Assembly (NCBI GenBank): GCA_036555005.1
Contig: DATBME010000118.1
Coordinates: forward strand, 1 to 11,662
DNA: 11,662 nucleotides
Direction of reading: 5' to 3'
Source: DASSCW01 sp036555005
GTDB taxonomy: Bacteria; Chloroflexota; Limnocylindria; QHBO01
How positions within the stretch are numbered: position 1 is the first letter of the stretch; each line of letters begins with the position of its first letter. Positions 1-5,595 of the stretch are shown in pieces. Below the pieces are notes generated by a model. It searched no databases. It saw only the letters and a list, made by a program, of their open reading frames with translations, and was not told the DNA's origin. The position numbers and the translations under genes were made by a program.

Positions 1-850
1 GACCCCTCCCGCGCCTGCGCCCAGGCTCGCCATCTTCGACCTCGATGGCGTGGTCTACCGGGGGCCGGAGCCGATCGGCGGTGCTGCCGCCCTGGTTGCC
101 GCCCTGCGCGATGCCGGCACGGCCGTGCGCTTCGCCACCAATAACTCGATGGCCACCCGCGCCGCCTACGCTGAGCGCCTGGCGGGACAGGGCATCCCTG
201 CTCGAGCCGAGGAGATCGTCACCAGCACGTGGGCGACCATCACGCACCTGCGCGCTCACGAACCGCAGCTGCGCCGGCTGCTGGCGCTGGGCGCCGCCGG
301 GATGCTGTCCGAGCTGCGCGCGTCGGGCTACGACGCCACGCATGCGGACGCGGCGGCCGGCTCGGACTGGAACGGGGCCCCCCTGGGTGCGAGCTACGAC
401 GCCGTGGTGACCGGCCTCGATCCGGCGGTGACCTACCGCACGCTGGGCATCGCCGCCGCGGCGATCCGCGGCGGGGCGCGGTTCGTGGCCACCAATGCCG
501 ACCTGCGCTATCCGGTGCCGGGCGGCCTCATGCCCGGCGCGGGGGCGATCGTGGCCGCGCTCCAGGCCACGACCGGGCAGCGGCCGCTGGTGATCGGCAA
601 GCCCGAGCCGGCCATGTTCGAGGCCATCCTGGAGGCGGCCGGCGTGGCGCCGGCTGAGGCGCTGGTGATCGGCGACAACGCCGATGCCGACGTTCCCGCC
701 GCCCGGCGCGCGGGCATCCCCGTGATCCTGGTGCTGACCGGCGTCACCGACGCGGCCGCGGCCGAGAAGCTGGAGGGGGAGCGCAGGCCGGATTGGGTGG
801 CCGCCGATCCGGCAGCCGTGGCAGCGCTCCTGGGAGTGACGCTCAGCTGA
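1..850 (+). CDS. HAD-superfamily phosphatase, subclass IIA (NagD/phosphoglycolate phosphatase type), 5' end cut off
   Basis: This gene enters from the left edge; the first whole codon is at base 2 and about 282 residues are visible, so only a few N-terminal residues are probably missing. It begins with the HAD nucleophile motif FDLDGVVYRG (nucleophile Asp codon 38-40, acid/base Asp 44-46). Motif II is ATNNS (Thr codon 137-139), motif III is the Lys of GKPEP (codon 599-601), and motif IV is GDNADAD (codons 671-691). The long stretch between motifs II and III is where the alpha/beta cap of subclass IIA lies. Family members are cytoplasmic Mg-dependent phosphatases acting on small phosphates such as 2-phosphoglycolate, p-nitrophenyl phosphate or nucleotides; the substrate cannot be read from the sequence. 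A GTG at base 50 lies inside the catalytic motif and cannot be the start. The stop codon overlaps the 3' end of the opposite-strand deaminase by 8 bp. Confidence 0.92.
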   Translation, partial: TPPAPAPRLAIFDLDGVVYRGPEPIGGAAALVAALRDAGTAVRFATNNSMATRAAYAERLAGQGIPARAEEIVTSTWATITHLRAHEPQLRRLLALGAAGMLSELRASGYDATHADAAAGSDWNGAPLGASYDAVVTGLDPAVTYRTLGIAAAAIRGGARFVATNADLRYPVPGGLMPGAGAIVAALQATTGQRPLVIGKPEPAMFEAILEAAGVAPAEALVIGDNADADVPAARRAGIPVILVLTGVTDAAAAEKLEGERRPDWVAADPAAVAALLGVTLS

Positions 851-1883
851 TGCCTGACCAGACCCTCCAGGCCCGATCCGCGGCCGCCACGGCGGACTCG
901 AGGTACGGCCGCGGGCCGAAGCCGCGCCGGAAGCCGTTCAGCGCAATCGACCGCAGCTCGTCGGCAGCCAGCCCCTGGGCCCCGGCCACGCGCGCCATCT
1001 CGGTGCTGAGGTCGGTGCCCGACACCGTTCGATCGTCGGTCGACAGGGTGACGCTGACTCCAGCCCGATGGAGGCGGGCCAGCGGGTGCGTGGCCAGCGA
1101 TTCCGTCAGGCCCGCCTGCACGTTGCTGGTCGGGCACAGGTCCAGCGTGACATCGCCCTCCCGCACCTCGGCCACCAGCTTCGGCTCGTCGGCCGTCGTC
1201 GCCCCGTGCGCGATGCGGCGCACGCCGAGCCTCAGCGCGTCGCGGATGTGCTCGGGGCCGGGGACCTCGCCGGCGTGTGCGGTCAGCGCCAGGCCGCCCT
1301 CCTCGGCGGCCCGGAAGGCGGCGGCATGGGGCGGGGCGGGATACGCGGCTTCGGGGCCGGCCAGGTCGAAGCCGACGACCGGCGGACCGAACTCCGCGGC
1401 GGTGTGCGCCAGCTCGACGTTGGCCCCGGGCGGATGCGAGCGCATGGCCGTCACGATCAGGACGACGAGCTGGTCCGGAGCCCCGCCCCGCAGTCCCGTC
1501 GCGACGCCCTCTGCCACGGCGGCAAGCACGTCACCCACCGACAGCCCGCCTGCCAGGTGCAGCCGCGGCGCCCAGCGCACCTCCGCGTACCGCACGCCGT
1601 CAGCCGCCAGGTCCTCGACCAGCTCGGCGGCCGCGCGCTCCAGCGCGCCGGCTGACTGGAGCAGGGCGATCGGCAGGTCGAAGTAGGTGAGCAGCTCCGC
1701 CTGGTCCCGGCAGCGGGCCGGCGCCACCATGCGCGCCTCTGCATCCTCCGGTGTCAGCGGCAGCCCGACCTCGGCGGCCAGCTCGACCGCGGTGGCTGGG
1801 CGCAGGGCCCCGTCGAGGTGCTGGTGCAGCTCAGCCTTGGGCAGCGGGCGCAGGTCGGCGGGCTCGGGAGGCCACCGGTGCAT
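843..1883 (-). CDS. add: Adenosine deaminase family protein
   Basis: Hydrolytic deaminase of the metal-dependent ADA family, expected to convert (deoxy)adenosine to (deoxy)inosine in purine salvage in the cytoplasm. From the ATG at 1883 it is 346 residues, normal for bacterial ADA. All catalytic elements are present: the zinc pair H20/H22 in ELHQHLDGALRP, the HAGE motif with H203 and E206, H226 in RIAHG, and D283/D284 in LSTDDRTVSG. The LDG after the HxH favours the nucleoside (ADA) branch over adenine deaminase, which usually has IEG; a role as aminodeoxyfutalosine deaminase in menaquinone synthesis is also known for relatives and cannot be excluded. The reading frame stays open to 2027, but the extra 48 residues are Arg/Gly/His-rich and non-homologous in look, so I reject that longer start. 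No Shine-Dalgarno precedes 1883; a TATCAT box sits 6 nt upstream, suggesting a leaderless transcript. It converges on the HAD gene. Confidence 0.93.
   Translation of the reverse strand: MHRWPPEPADLRPLPKAELHQHLDGALRPATAVELAAEVGLPLTPEDAEARMVAPARCRDQAELLTYFDLPIALLQSAGALERAAAELVEDLAADGVRYAEVRWAPRLHLAGGLSVGDVLAAVAEGVATGLRGGAPDQLVVLIVTAMRSHPPGANVELAHTAAEFGPPVVGFDLAGPEAAYPAPPHAAAFRAAEEGGLALTAHAGEVPGPEHIRDALRLGVRRIAHGATTADEPKLVAEVREGDVTLDLCPTSNVQAGLTESLATHPLARLHRAGVSVTLSTDDRTVSGTDLSTEMARVAGAQGLAADELRSIALNGFRRGFGPRPYLESAVAAADRAWRVWSGIS
1866..1871 (+). promoter_or_regulatory. Ribosome binding site deciding the GTG start at 1878
   Basis: GGGAGG lies 6 nt before a GTG at 1878-1880. The nearest ATG in frame (1890) would be 18 nt away, too far for this site. 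This is the reason for choosing the GTG. Confidence 0.5.
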
Positions 1884-2777
1884 CGACAGATGATAGGTGC
1901 CCGCCGGCCGAGCACGGCCGTGGCGGCCGGCGTGCTGGCGGTCATGCTGCTGGGCGCGATGCTCGCCGCCAGGCCGGCGCACGGAGCCGATCCGACCGTC
2001 GCCGCCGAGCGCGCCGAGCTGCTCCACCAGCAGGCCGCGGAGGCATCGGGGCGGCTGGACGGGCTGATCGAACAGCTGCAGGCGGCGCTGGACGCGGGGC
2101 GCCGCGGCTCGGCGCTGGTGATTGCCGGTGACCGGTCCCCGCGTCCGGACCTGGAGGAGGCGGCCGGGATCGTCGCCGACGCGTCCGACGAGGCGGCGCT
2201 GGCCGCCGCCGCCGCGGCACGGGTGGATGGCACGCTCGCCTCGGTCGCTCCGCGGCGTGGCCCGCTGCCGGCGGGACCGTCCTCAACGCTGCTGCCGGGC
2301 ATCGCCGCCCAGTTCACGGCGGCGGCCGAGGCGGCCGATCCCTTCGTCGGGCGACGGCGCGCCACGGAGCGGACGCTCGACGCGCTGGCCGATGCGCTGT
2401 CGGCGCTGGACGACAACGACCCGCAGGCGGCGCTGCGGGACCTGGACCGCGCCGAGGGGGCGCTCGACGCGGTGCGCGATTGGGAGGAGCCACCGACCGT
2501 GCTGCCGCTGTGGCTGGATACGACCGGTGAGCTGGTGACGGCCGCGCGCCGGATAGCGCTGGCCAGCTTGGCCGGGGATGAGGAAGCGGTGCGGCGGGCG
2601 GCAGCGCGCTATGCGCGAGCCGCGGAGGAGGCGCGTCGCGCGGACACCGCGCTGGCGATCGCCGTCGCCGAGTCGGGATCGTCCCTGGCATCGACCCCGC
2701 TGCAGCTGCTGGCCGATGCGCTCGACGCAGCCACCGCCCAGCGCCAGGCGCTGTCCCGGATCCCGGCCGCGCCGTGA
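1878..2777 (+). CDS. Secreted or membrane-anchored Ala-rich helical protein of unknown function
   Basis: I do not recognise this family. From the GTG at 1878 it is 299 residues (295 from the alternative ATG at 1890). The N terminus has a basic stretch (residues 1-11), then a hydrophobic run (about 12-31) ending in AARPAHGADP, which looks like a Sec signal peptide with cleavage near the HGA, or an uncleaved anchor. The remainder is rich in Ala, Leu, Glu, Arg and Asp with heptad-like spacing, predicted as bundled helices; a Pro/Gly/Ser break near GPLPAGPSS divides it into two helical parts. There are no Cys and no recognisable catalytic motif. The start overlaps or adjoins the start of the divergent deaminase, so its promoter must lie within the deaminase coding region. 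The pepA gene follows 92 bp downstream with its own -10-like box. The frame is supported by the strongly biased third positions, the signal peptide and the RBS. Confidence 0.7.
   Translation: MHRQMIGARRPSTAVAAGVLAVMLLGAMLAARPAHGADPTVAAERAELLHQQAAEASGRLDGLIEQLQAALDAGRRGSALVIAGDRSPRPDLEEAAGIVADASDEAALAAAAAARVDGTLASVAPRRGPLPAGPSSTLLPGIAAQFTAAAEAADPFVGRRRATERTLDALADALSALDDNDPQAALRDLDRAEGALDAVRDWEEPPTVLPLWLDTTGELVTAARRIALASLAGDEEAVRRAAARYARAAEEARRADTALAIAVAESGSSLASTPLQLLADALDAATAQRQALSRIPAAP
1890..1895 (-). promoter_or_regulatory. Candidate -10 box of the adenosine deaminase gene
   Basis: Read on the minus strand this is TATCAT, ending 6 nt before the ATG at 1883, with no Shine-Dalgarno between. 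Transcription would begin at or next to the start codon. I cannot see a good -35 element 16-18 bp upstream. It lies inside the first codons of the divergent gene. Confidence 0.35.
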
Positions 2778-2799
2778 GGGTGTGGCCTCGGCATCGGTC

Positions 2800-2805
2800 T
2801 ATACT
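2800..2805 (+). promoter_or_regulatory. Candidate -10 box (TATACT) upstream of pepA
   Basis: TATACT is five-of-six to the sigma-70 -10 consensus in an otherwise GC-rich gap between the helical protein gene and pepA. No matching -35 is visible 16-18 bp upstream. Transcription from here would give a leader of about 58 nt containing the AAGGAG ribosome binding site. Confidence 0.4.
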
Positions 2806-2855
2806 CGCTTGACCCCGAGCTCGCGTCCTCGTCCCGGCCTGTCCATTTCGCCCTG

Positions 2856-2861
2856 AAGGAG
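2856..2861 (+). promoter_or_regulatory. Ribosome binding site of pepA
   Basis: AAGGAG, 8 nt before the GTG at 2870. This fixes the pepA start and shows that the host uses Shine-Dalgarno initiation for some genes. Confidence 0.8.
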
Positions 2862-2869
2862 AACCGCTC

Positions 2870-4366
2870 GTGCGCCTTCGCGCCGAATCGATCGATCCTG
2901 CCAGCGTCAAGGCCGACGTCCTGGCCCTCCCCCTCTACAAGGAGGACCGGGAGATCACCGGGGACCTCGCCGCGCTGGACGCAGCCTCGGGTGGCGCCAT
3001 CAGCCGCGCGATCGACTGGGGCGAGTTCAACATCCTGGAGCACTACACGGCGCTGGTGGACGCCGGGCCGATCGCGGCCGACAAGATCCTGCTGGTCAAC
3101 GGCGTGCGTCGCGGTCGCGGCAACTGGCGCGCACGGCGCATCGCCTCCACCGCCACGCGGCGGCTGCAAGGCCACGGGGTGGAGCGCCTGGCCCTATGGC
3201 TGCGCGACGGCGAAGAGGCGGACGGCTTCGTCAGCGCCGGCATCGGCGCCATGCAGGGTACCTATCGGCCCTACGCCCACTACGGCCGCGTCCGAGATAC
3301 GCCGGCCATGCTGCGCAGCGTCGAGGAGGTCGTGCTGATCGGCGACGGCGCCCCAAACACCGAGATGATCGAGCAGGCACTGGCCATGGCCGAGGGCGTC
3401 GAATTCGGCCGGACGCTCGCCAACCGCGCCTCGAACGACCTGTATCCGGAGCGCATGGCCGAGGTGGCCCGGGAGCTGGAGGCCGATGGCTGCACGGTCG
3501 ACGTCCTGGACGTCGACGACATGAAGCGGCTGGGCATGGGTGCCCTCCTGGGTGTCGGGCAGGGGGCCTTCCACGAGCCGCGGCTGGTGGCGGTCAAGCT
3601 GCCCGGCTGGGAGAAAGCGGCCGACGACCGCCGCCTGGCGATCGTGGGCAAGGGGGTCTGCTTCGACTCGGGTGGCATCAGCCTCAAGCCGCCCGAGCGG
3701 ATGGAGGAGATGAAGCACGACAAGTCGGGCGCGGCGGCGGTCATCGCCGCCGCCCGCACGGTGGCGCGGATCGCGCCGGATGCGCCCCTGATGGCGGTGG
3801 CGCCCATGGTCGAGAACCTGCCTGGCGGCAACGCGCAGCGACCCGGCGACGTGGTCAAGGCCATGAACGGCAAGACGATCGAGGTGATCAACACCGACGC
3901 CGAGGGTCGCCTCATCCTGGCCGATGCCCTGCACTGGGCGGAGACCCAGGGCGCGACCCACCTGGTGGACGTCGCGACCCTGACCGGGGCCGCGGCCGTC
4001 GCCTTCGGCGAGCTGATCAGCGCCTACTTCGCCAAGCCGCGCGACTGGGGTCAGGCGGTGCAGCGTGCGGCCGATGCCACCGGCGAGTGGTTCTGGGAGA
4101 TGCCGCTGGCGACCGAGTACCGCGCCGCCTACGACTCCGCCCATGCCGATATCGTCAACTCCGGCACGCGCGAGGGGTCGCTCATCAAGAGCGCGGTGTT
4201 CCTGCACGACTTCGTGACGGTCCCGTGGGTGCACGTGGACATCGCCGGCAGCGCCTATCTCACCGCCGACAAGGCGGTCAATCCCAAGGGAGCGCTGGGC
4301 ACGGCGGTCTCCACGCTCGTGCGGCTGGCGCTCGACTACCGGGACGGCGCCGGCGACCAGGCATAG
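2870..4366 (+). CDS. pepA: Leucyl aminopeptidase, M17 family (cytosol aminopeptidase)
   Basis: A 498-residue two-metal aminopeptidase that removes N-terminal residues from peptides in the cytoplasm; members usually work as hexamers. The N-terminal macro-like domain spans roughly residues 1-155 and the catalytic domain roughly 165-498. The metal and catalytic residues are all present and line up with E. coli PepA at a constant offset of nine: K261 and D266 in VGKGVCFDSGG, K273, D284 in MKHDKSGAAAV, and D343, E345, R347 in the family signature NTDAEGRLILADAL. K273 and R347 are the catalytic pair. The length is typical (E. coli 503). The GTG start is supported by AAGGAG eight bases upstream. Some PepA proteins also bind DNA (E. 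coli XerA role), but nothing here shows that. The gene ends exactly where a strong hairpin terminator begins and faces the convergent csbD-like gene. Confidence 0.97.
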   Translation: MRLRAESIDPASVKADVLALPLYKEDREITGDLAALDAASGGAISRAIDWGEFNILEHYTALVDAGPIAADKILLVNGVRRGRGNWRARRIASTATRRLQGHGVERLALWLRDGEEADGFVSAGIGAMQGTYRPYAHYGRVRDTPAMLRSVEEVVLIGDGAPNTEMIEQALAMAEGVEFGRTLANRASNDLYPERMAEVARELEADGCTVDVLDVDDMKRLGMGALLGVGQGAFHEPRLVAVKLPGWEKAADDRRLAIVGKGVCFDSGGISLKPPERMEEMKHDKSGAAAVIAAARTVARIAPDAPLMAVAPMVENLPGGNAQRPGDVVKAMNGKTIEVINTDAEGRLILADALHWAETQGATHLVDVATLTGAAAVAFGELISAYFAKPRDWGQAVQRAADATGEWFWEMPLATEYRAAYDSAHADIVNSGTREGSLIKSAVFLHDFVTVPWVHVDIAGSAYLTADKAVNPKGALGTAVSTLVRLALDYRDGAGDQA

Positions 4367-4393
4367 CGGGCCCGCCGAAGCGGCAGGCCCGCT
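4365..4393. terminator. Bidirectional hairpin terminator between pepA and the CsbD-family gene
   Basis: Arms AGCGGGCC (4365-4372) and GGCCCGCT (4386-4393) pair perfectly, and the stem continues after one C/A mismatch with GCCG (4374-4377) and CGGC (4381-4384) around an AAG loop. The pepA stop TAG (4364-4366) overlaps the stem base. There is no long T run on either side, as is common in GC-rich genomes; its position between two convergent stops suggests it serves both genes. Confidence 0.75.
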
Positions 4394-4421
4394 GTTGGTC
4401 AGGCGTTCTCAGGCGACGCGC

Positions 4422-4616
4422 TTACTCGTCGTCATCGCCCTCCACGACGTCGCGAGCGGCGTCCTTGGTCTCGCCCCACTTCTGCTGGAGGTCGCCCTCC
4501 GCCTGCTCACGCTTGCCCTCGAGCTCGGTCGACGCGTCGTCGGTCGCGTCGCCCCACTCTTCCTTGACCTTGCCGGCGCCTTCCTTGAGGCCGCCCTCGA
4601 TGCGATCGCTGTCCAT
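4422..4616 (-). CDS. CsbD-family small stress-response protein
   Basis: A 64-residue, highly charged, Cys-free and Pro-free hydrophilic protein matching the CsbD pattern (Pfam CsbD): the first half DRIEGGLKEGAGKVKEEWGD is followed by a second related helix-forming half with the family-like ELEGKREQAEGDLQQKWG. It ends in an acidic EGDDDE tail. CsbD proteins are abundant under general stress (SigB-controlled in Bacillus subtilis) but their molecular role is not known. The ATG at 4616 is backed by GGAGG five nt upstream, and the frame overlaps no other convincing gene. It converges on pepA through the shared terminator and diverges from the A24-like gene. I see no clear stress sigma-factor promoter; a GATATG (minus strand, 4678-4683) is only a weak -10 candidate. 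Confidence 0.9.
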   Translation of the reverse strand: MDSDRIEGGLKEGAGKVKEEWGDATDDASTELEGKREQAEGDLQQKWGETKDAARDVVEGDDDE

Positions 4617-4621
4617 CGGTT

Positions 4622-4626
4622 CCTCC
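4622..4626 (-). promoter_or_regulatory. Ribosome binding site of the CsbD-family gene
   Basis: GGAGG on the minus strand, inside GGGAGGA, 5 nt before the ATG. It fixes this small gene's start. Confidence 0.75.
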
Positions 4627-4647
4627 CTGGCTTGTGGACGGTGCCGA

Positions 4648-4660
4648 CCGATTCGATCGG
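4648..4660. repeat. Short perfect inverted repeat in the csbD / A24 divergent gap
   Basis: CCGAT-TCG-ATCGG, a 5-bp perfect dyad in the 133-bp gap between the two divergent starts, 32 bp upstream of the csbD-like ATG. It could be an operator or a 5' UTR hairpin of the CsbD mRNA. A dyad this short is expected by chance fairly often in GC-rich DNA. Confidence 0.25.
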
Positions 4661-4737
4661 CTGCCGAGCGGTGGAGGCATATCGCGTGCCAACCGTTCCA
4701 GCGTCGTTCGTTGGCCTCGCGCGGCAGGGACCGCGGC

Positions 4738-4743
4738 TAGCAT
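4738..4743 (+). promoter_or_regulatory. Candidate -10 box of the A24-like gene
   Basis: TAGCAT ends 6 nt before the GTG at 4750, and no usable Shine-Dalgarno lies between. No good -35 is visible at 16-18 bp (TTGGCC at 4711 is 21 bp away). If real, the mRNA would start at the GTG. Confidence 0.3.
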
Positions 4744-4749
4744 GCCGCG

Positions 4750-5433
4750 GTGACCGCCATCGCCCTGGCCGCCGGCGCCGGATTCGCGATCCTCGGCGCC
4801 GCAGCCGAGCGGATCGCGTCCGTCTGGCCGCCCGACGAGGCCTCACGGCGTGCCCCCGGCTGGCGGACCGTCCTGATGGCACTGGCCTCGGGTGCGGCCG
4901 CCTGGGCCATCGTCGCTCGCTCGACGCTGCCGGCCTGGGCCACGGCCGTGCACCTGGTGATCTTGGCCCTGCTGGTCCTGCTGTCAGCCACCGACCTGGA
5001 GCAGCGACGGCTGCCGCATCTCCTGCTCGATCCGCTGATCGTGATCTGCGTGGTCTTCGCCTTCGTGAATCCGGCGCTGAGCCTGCTGGATGCGGTCATC
5101 GGCGCCGGCGCGGCGGTCGCCCTGCTGGGTGGGCTGGGCCTGGTGATCCGCTCCGGCGTCGCGCTGGGAGACCTGTACCTGGTGGCCCCGCTGGGCCTGC
5201 TGCTGGGCTGGCCGGCCATCTTCGTGGCCATCTTCATCGCCGCCCTGTTCGTGTCGTTGAGCAGCCTGGTCCTGCTGCTCAGCCGCCGCGTCGGCCTGAA
5301 GAGCTACGTGCCCTTCGGTCCGTTCCTGGCGGCCGGCTCGGTGATCACGCTGCTGCGCGACGAGCAGCTGCTGGGGGATGCGACCGCCGCGGCGGGCGCG
5401 TTCATCGGCCTGCTGATGGGCCGGATGTACTAG
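4750..5433 (+). CDS. A24-family (prepilin peptidase-like) membrane aspartic protease, catalytic domain only
   Basis: A 227-residue polytopic membrane protein with about seven or eight hydrophobic segments. Two candidate catalytic aspartates sit at the right places for the A24 family: D82 in the cytosolic stretch SATDLEQRRLPHLL (compare the usual D-x-x-x-x-x-IP-N/D) and D141 in GVALGDLYL (the GxGD-type motif). The later SYVPFGPFLAAGSVITLL resembles the IPFGPFLA segment of PilD-type enzymes. The N-terminal Cys-containing methyltransferase domain of PilD is absent; the N terminus is two hydrophobic helices. Family members cleave leader peptides of type IV pilins or related pseudopilins. No pilin, PilB, PilC or tad gene is in this window, so the substrate is unknown. 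The D141 motif is a looser match (ALGD rather than GMGD), so catalytic activity is inferred. Start chosen at GTG 4750; there is no Shine-Dalgarno. Confidence 0.78.
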   Translation: MTAIALAAGAGFAILGAAAERIASVWPPDEASRRAPGWRTVLMALASGAAAWAIVARSTLPAWATAVHLVILALLVLLSATDLEQRRLPHLLLDPLIVICVVFAFVNPALSLLDAVIGAGAAVALLGGLGLVIRSGVALGDLYLVAPLGLLLGWPAIFVAIFIAALFVSLSSLVLLLSRRVGLKSYVPFGPFLAAGSVITLLRDEQLLGDATAAAGAFIGLLMGRMY

Positions 5434-5446
5434 CCGGTCCGTTTAC

Positions 5447-5476
5447 CTGACATCGCCGGAAGCGGTCCGGTATTCT
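5447..5476 (+). promoter_or_regulatory. Sigma-70-type promoter upstream of the M23 peptidase gene
   Basis: CTGACA (5447-5452) and TATTCT (5471-5476) are separated by 18 bp, the best promoter match in the window. Transcription should start near 5483-5485, about 112 nt before the M23 start codon and right at an ATG (5485) that opens a 34-codon ORF. The spacer contains a perfect dyad (5456-5470). Confidence 0.65.
5456..5470. repeat. Inverted repeat inside the promoter spacer, possible operator
   Basis: CCGGA-AGCGG-TCCGG lies wholly between the -35 and -10 boxes and directly abuts the -10. A repressor bound here would block polymerase. The arms are only 5 bp and GC-rich, so chance is a real alternative. 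Confidence 0.3.
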
Positions 5477-5484
5477 TCCCGCCA

Positions 5485-5589
5485 ATGTCCCCCGTGCCCG
5501 GGGCCACTCCGGTCGGTCGTCGCCTCCGCTGCTCAGGGCGTCCGAGCGTTGCCGGCATCGCGCGCGAAGTTTCACACACGCCTCATTAG
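5485..5589 (+). CDS. Possible 34-codon leader ORF ahead of the M23 peptidase gene
   Basis: The ATG lies 8 nt after the TATTCT box, so it would be the first codon of a leaderless transcript. The product would be a basic 34-residue peptide beginning MSPVPGATPVGRR with one Cys and several Arg, without membrane or signal character. Its TAG stop (5587-5589) lies within the TTAGGAG that serves as the Shine-Dalgarno of the M23 gene, and only 6 bp separate stop and downstream ATG, an arrangement suited to translational coupling or attenuation. Nothing else shows that it is translated; it may simply be a 5' untranslated region. Confidence 0.25.
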   Translation: MSPVPGATPVGRRLRCSGRPSVAGIAREVSHTPH

Positions 5590-5592
5590 GAG
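5586..5592 (+). promoter_or_regulatory. Ribosome binding site of the M23 peptidase gene
   Basis: TTAGGAG with only 3 nt between the GGAG and the ATG at 5596, a tighter spacing than usual. It overlaps the stop codon of the upstream 34-codon ORF. Confidence 0.55.
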
Positions 5593-5595
5593 CCG

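Noticed and set aside
1884..2027. 48-residue N-terminal extension of the deaminase
   Set aside because: The extension is Arg/Gly/His-rich, overlaps the signal-peptide region of the divergent gene, and ADA proteins normally begin shortly before the HxH motif.
3196..4740. Open frame of 514 codons on the plus strand in another frame of pepA
   Set aside because: Gly/Arg/Pro-rich composition typical of a shifted frame; pepA has all M17 catalytic residues in its own frame.
4395..5450. Open frame of 351 codons on the plus strand spanning the csbD region and the A24-like gene
   Set aside because: Antisense to the CsbD gene and out of frame with the hydrophobic A24-like product; its downstream half is Arg/Gly/Pro-rich shadow.
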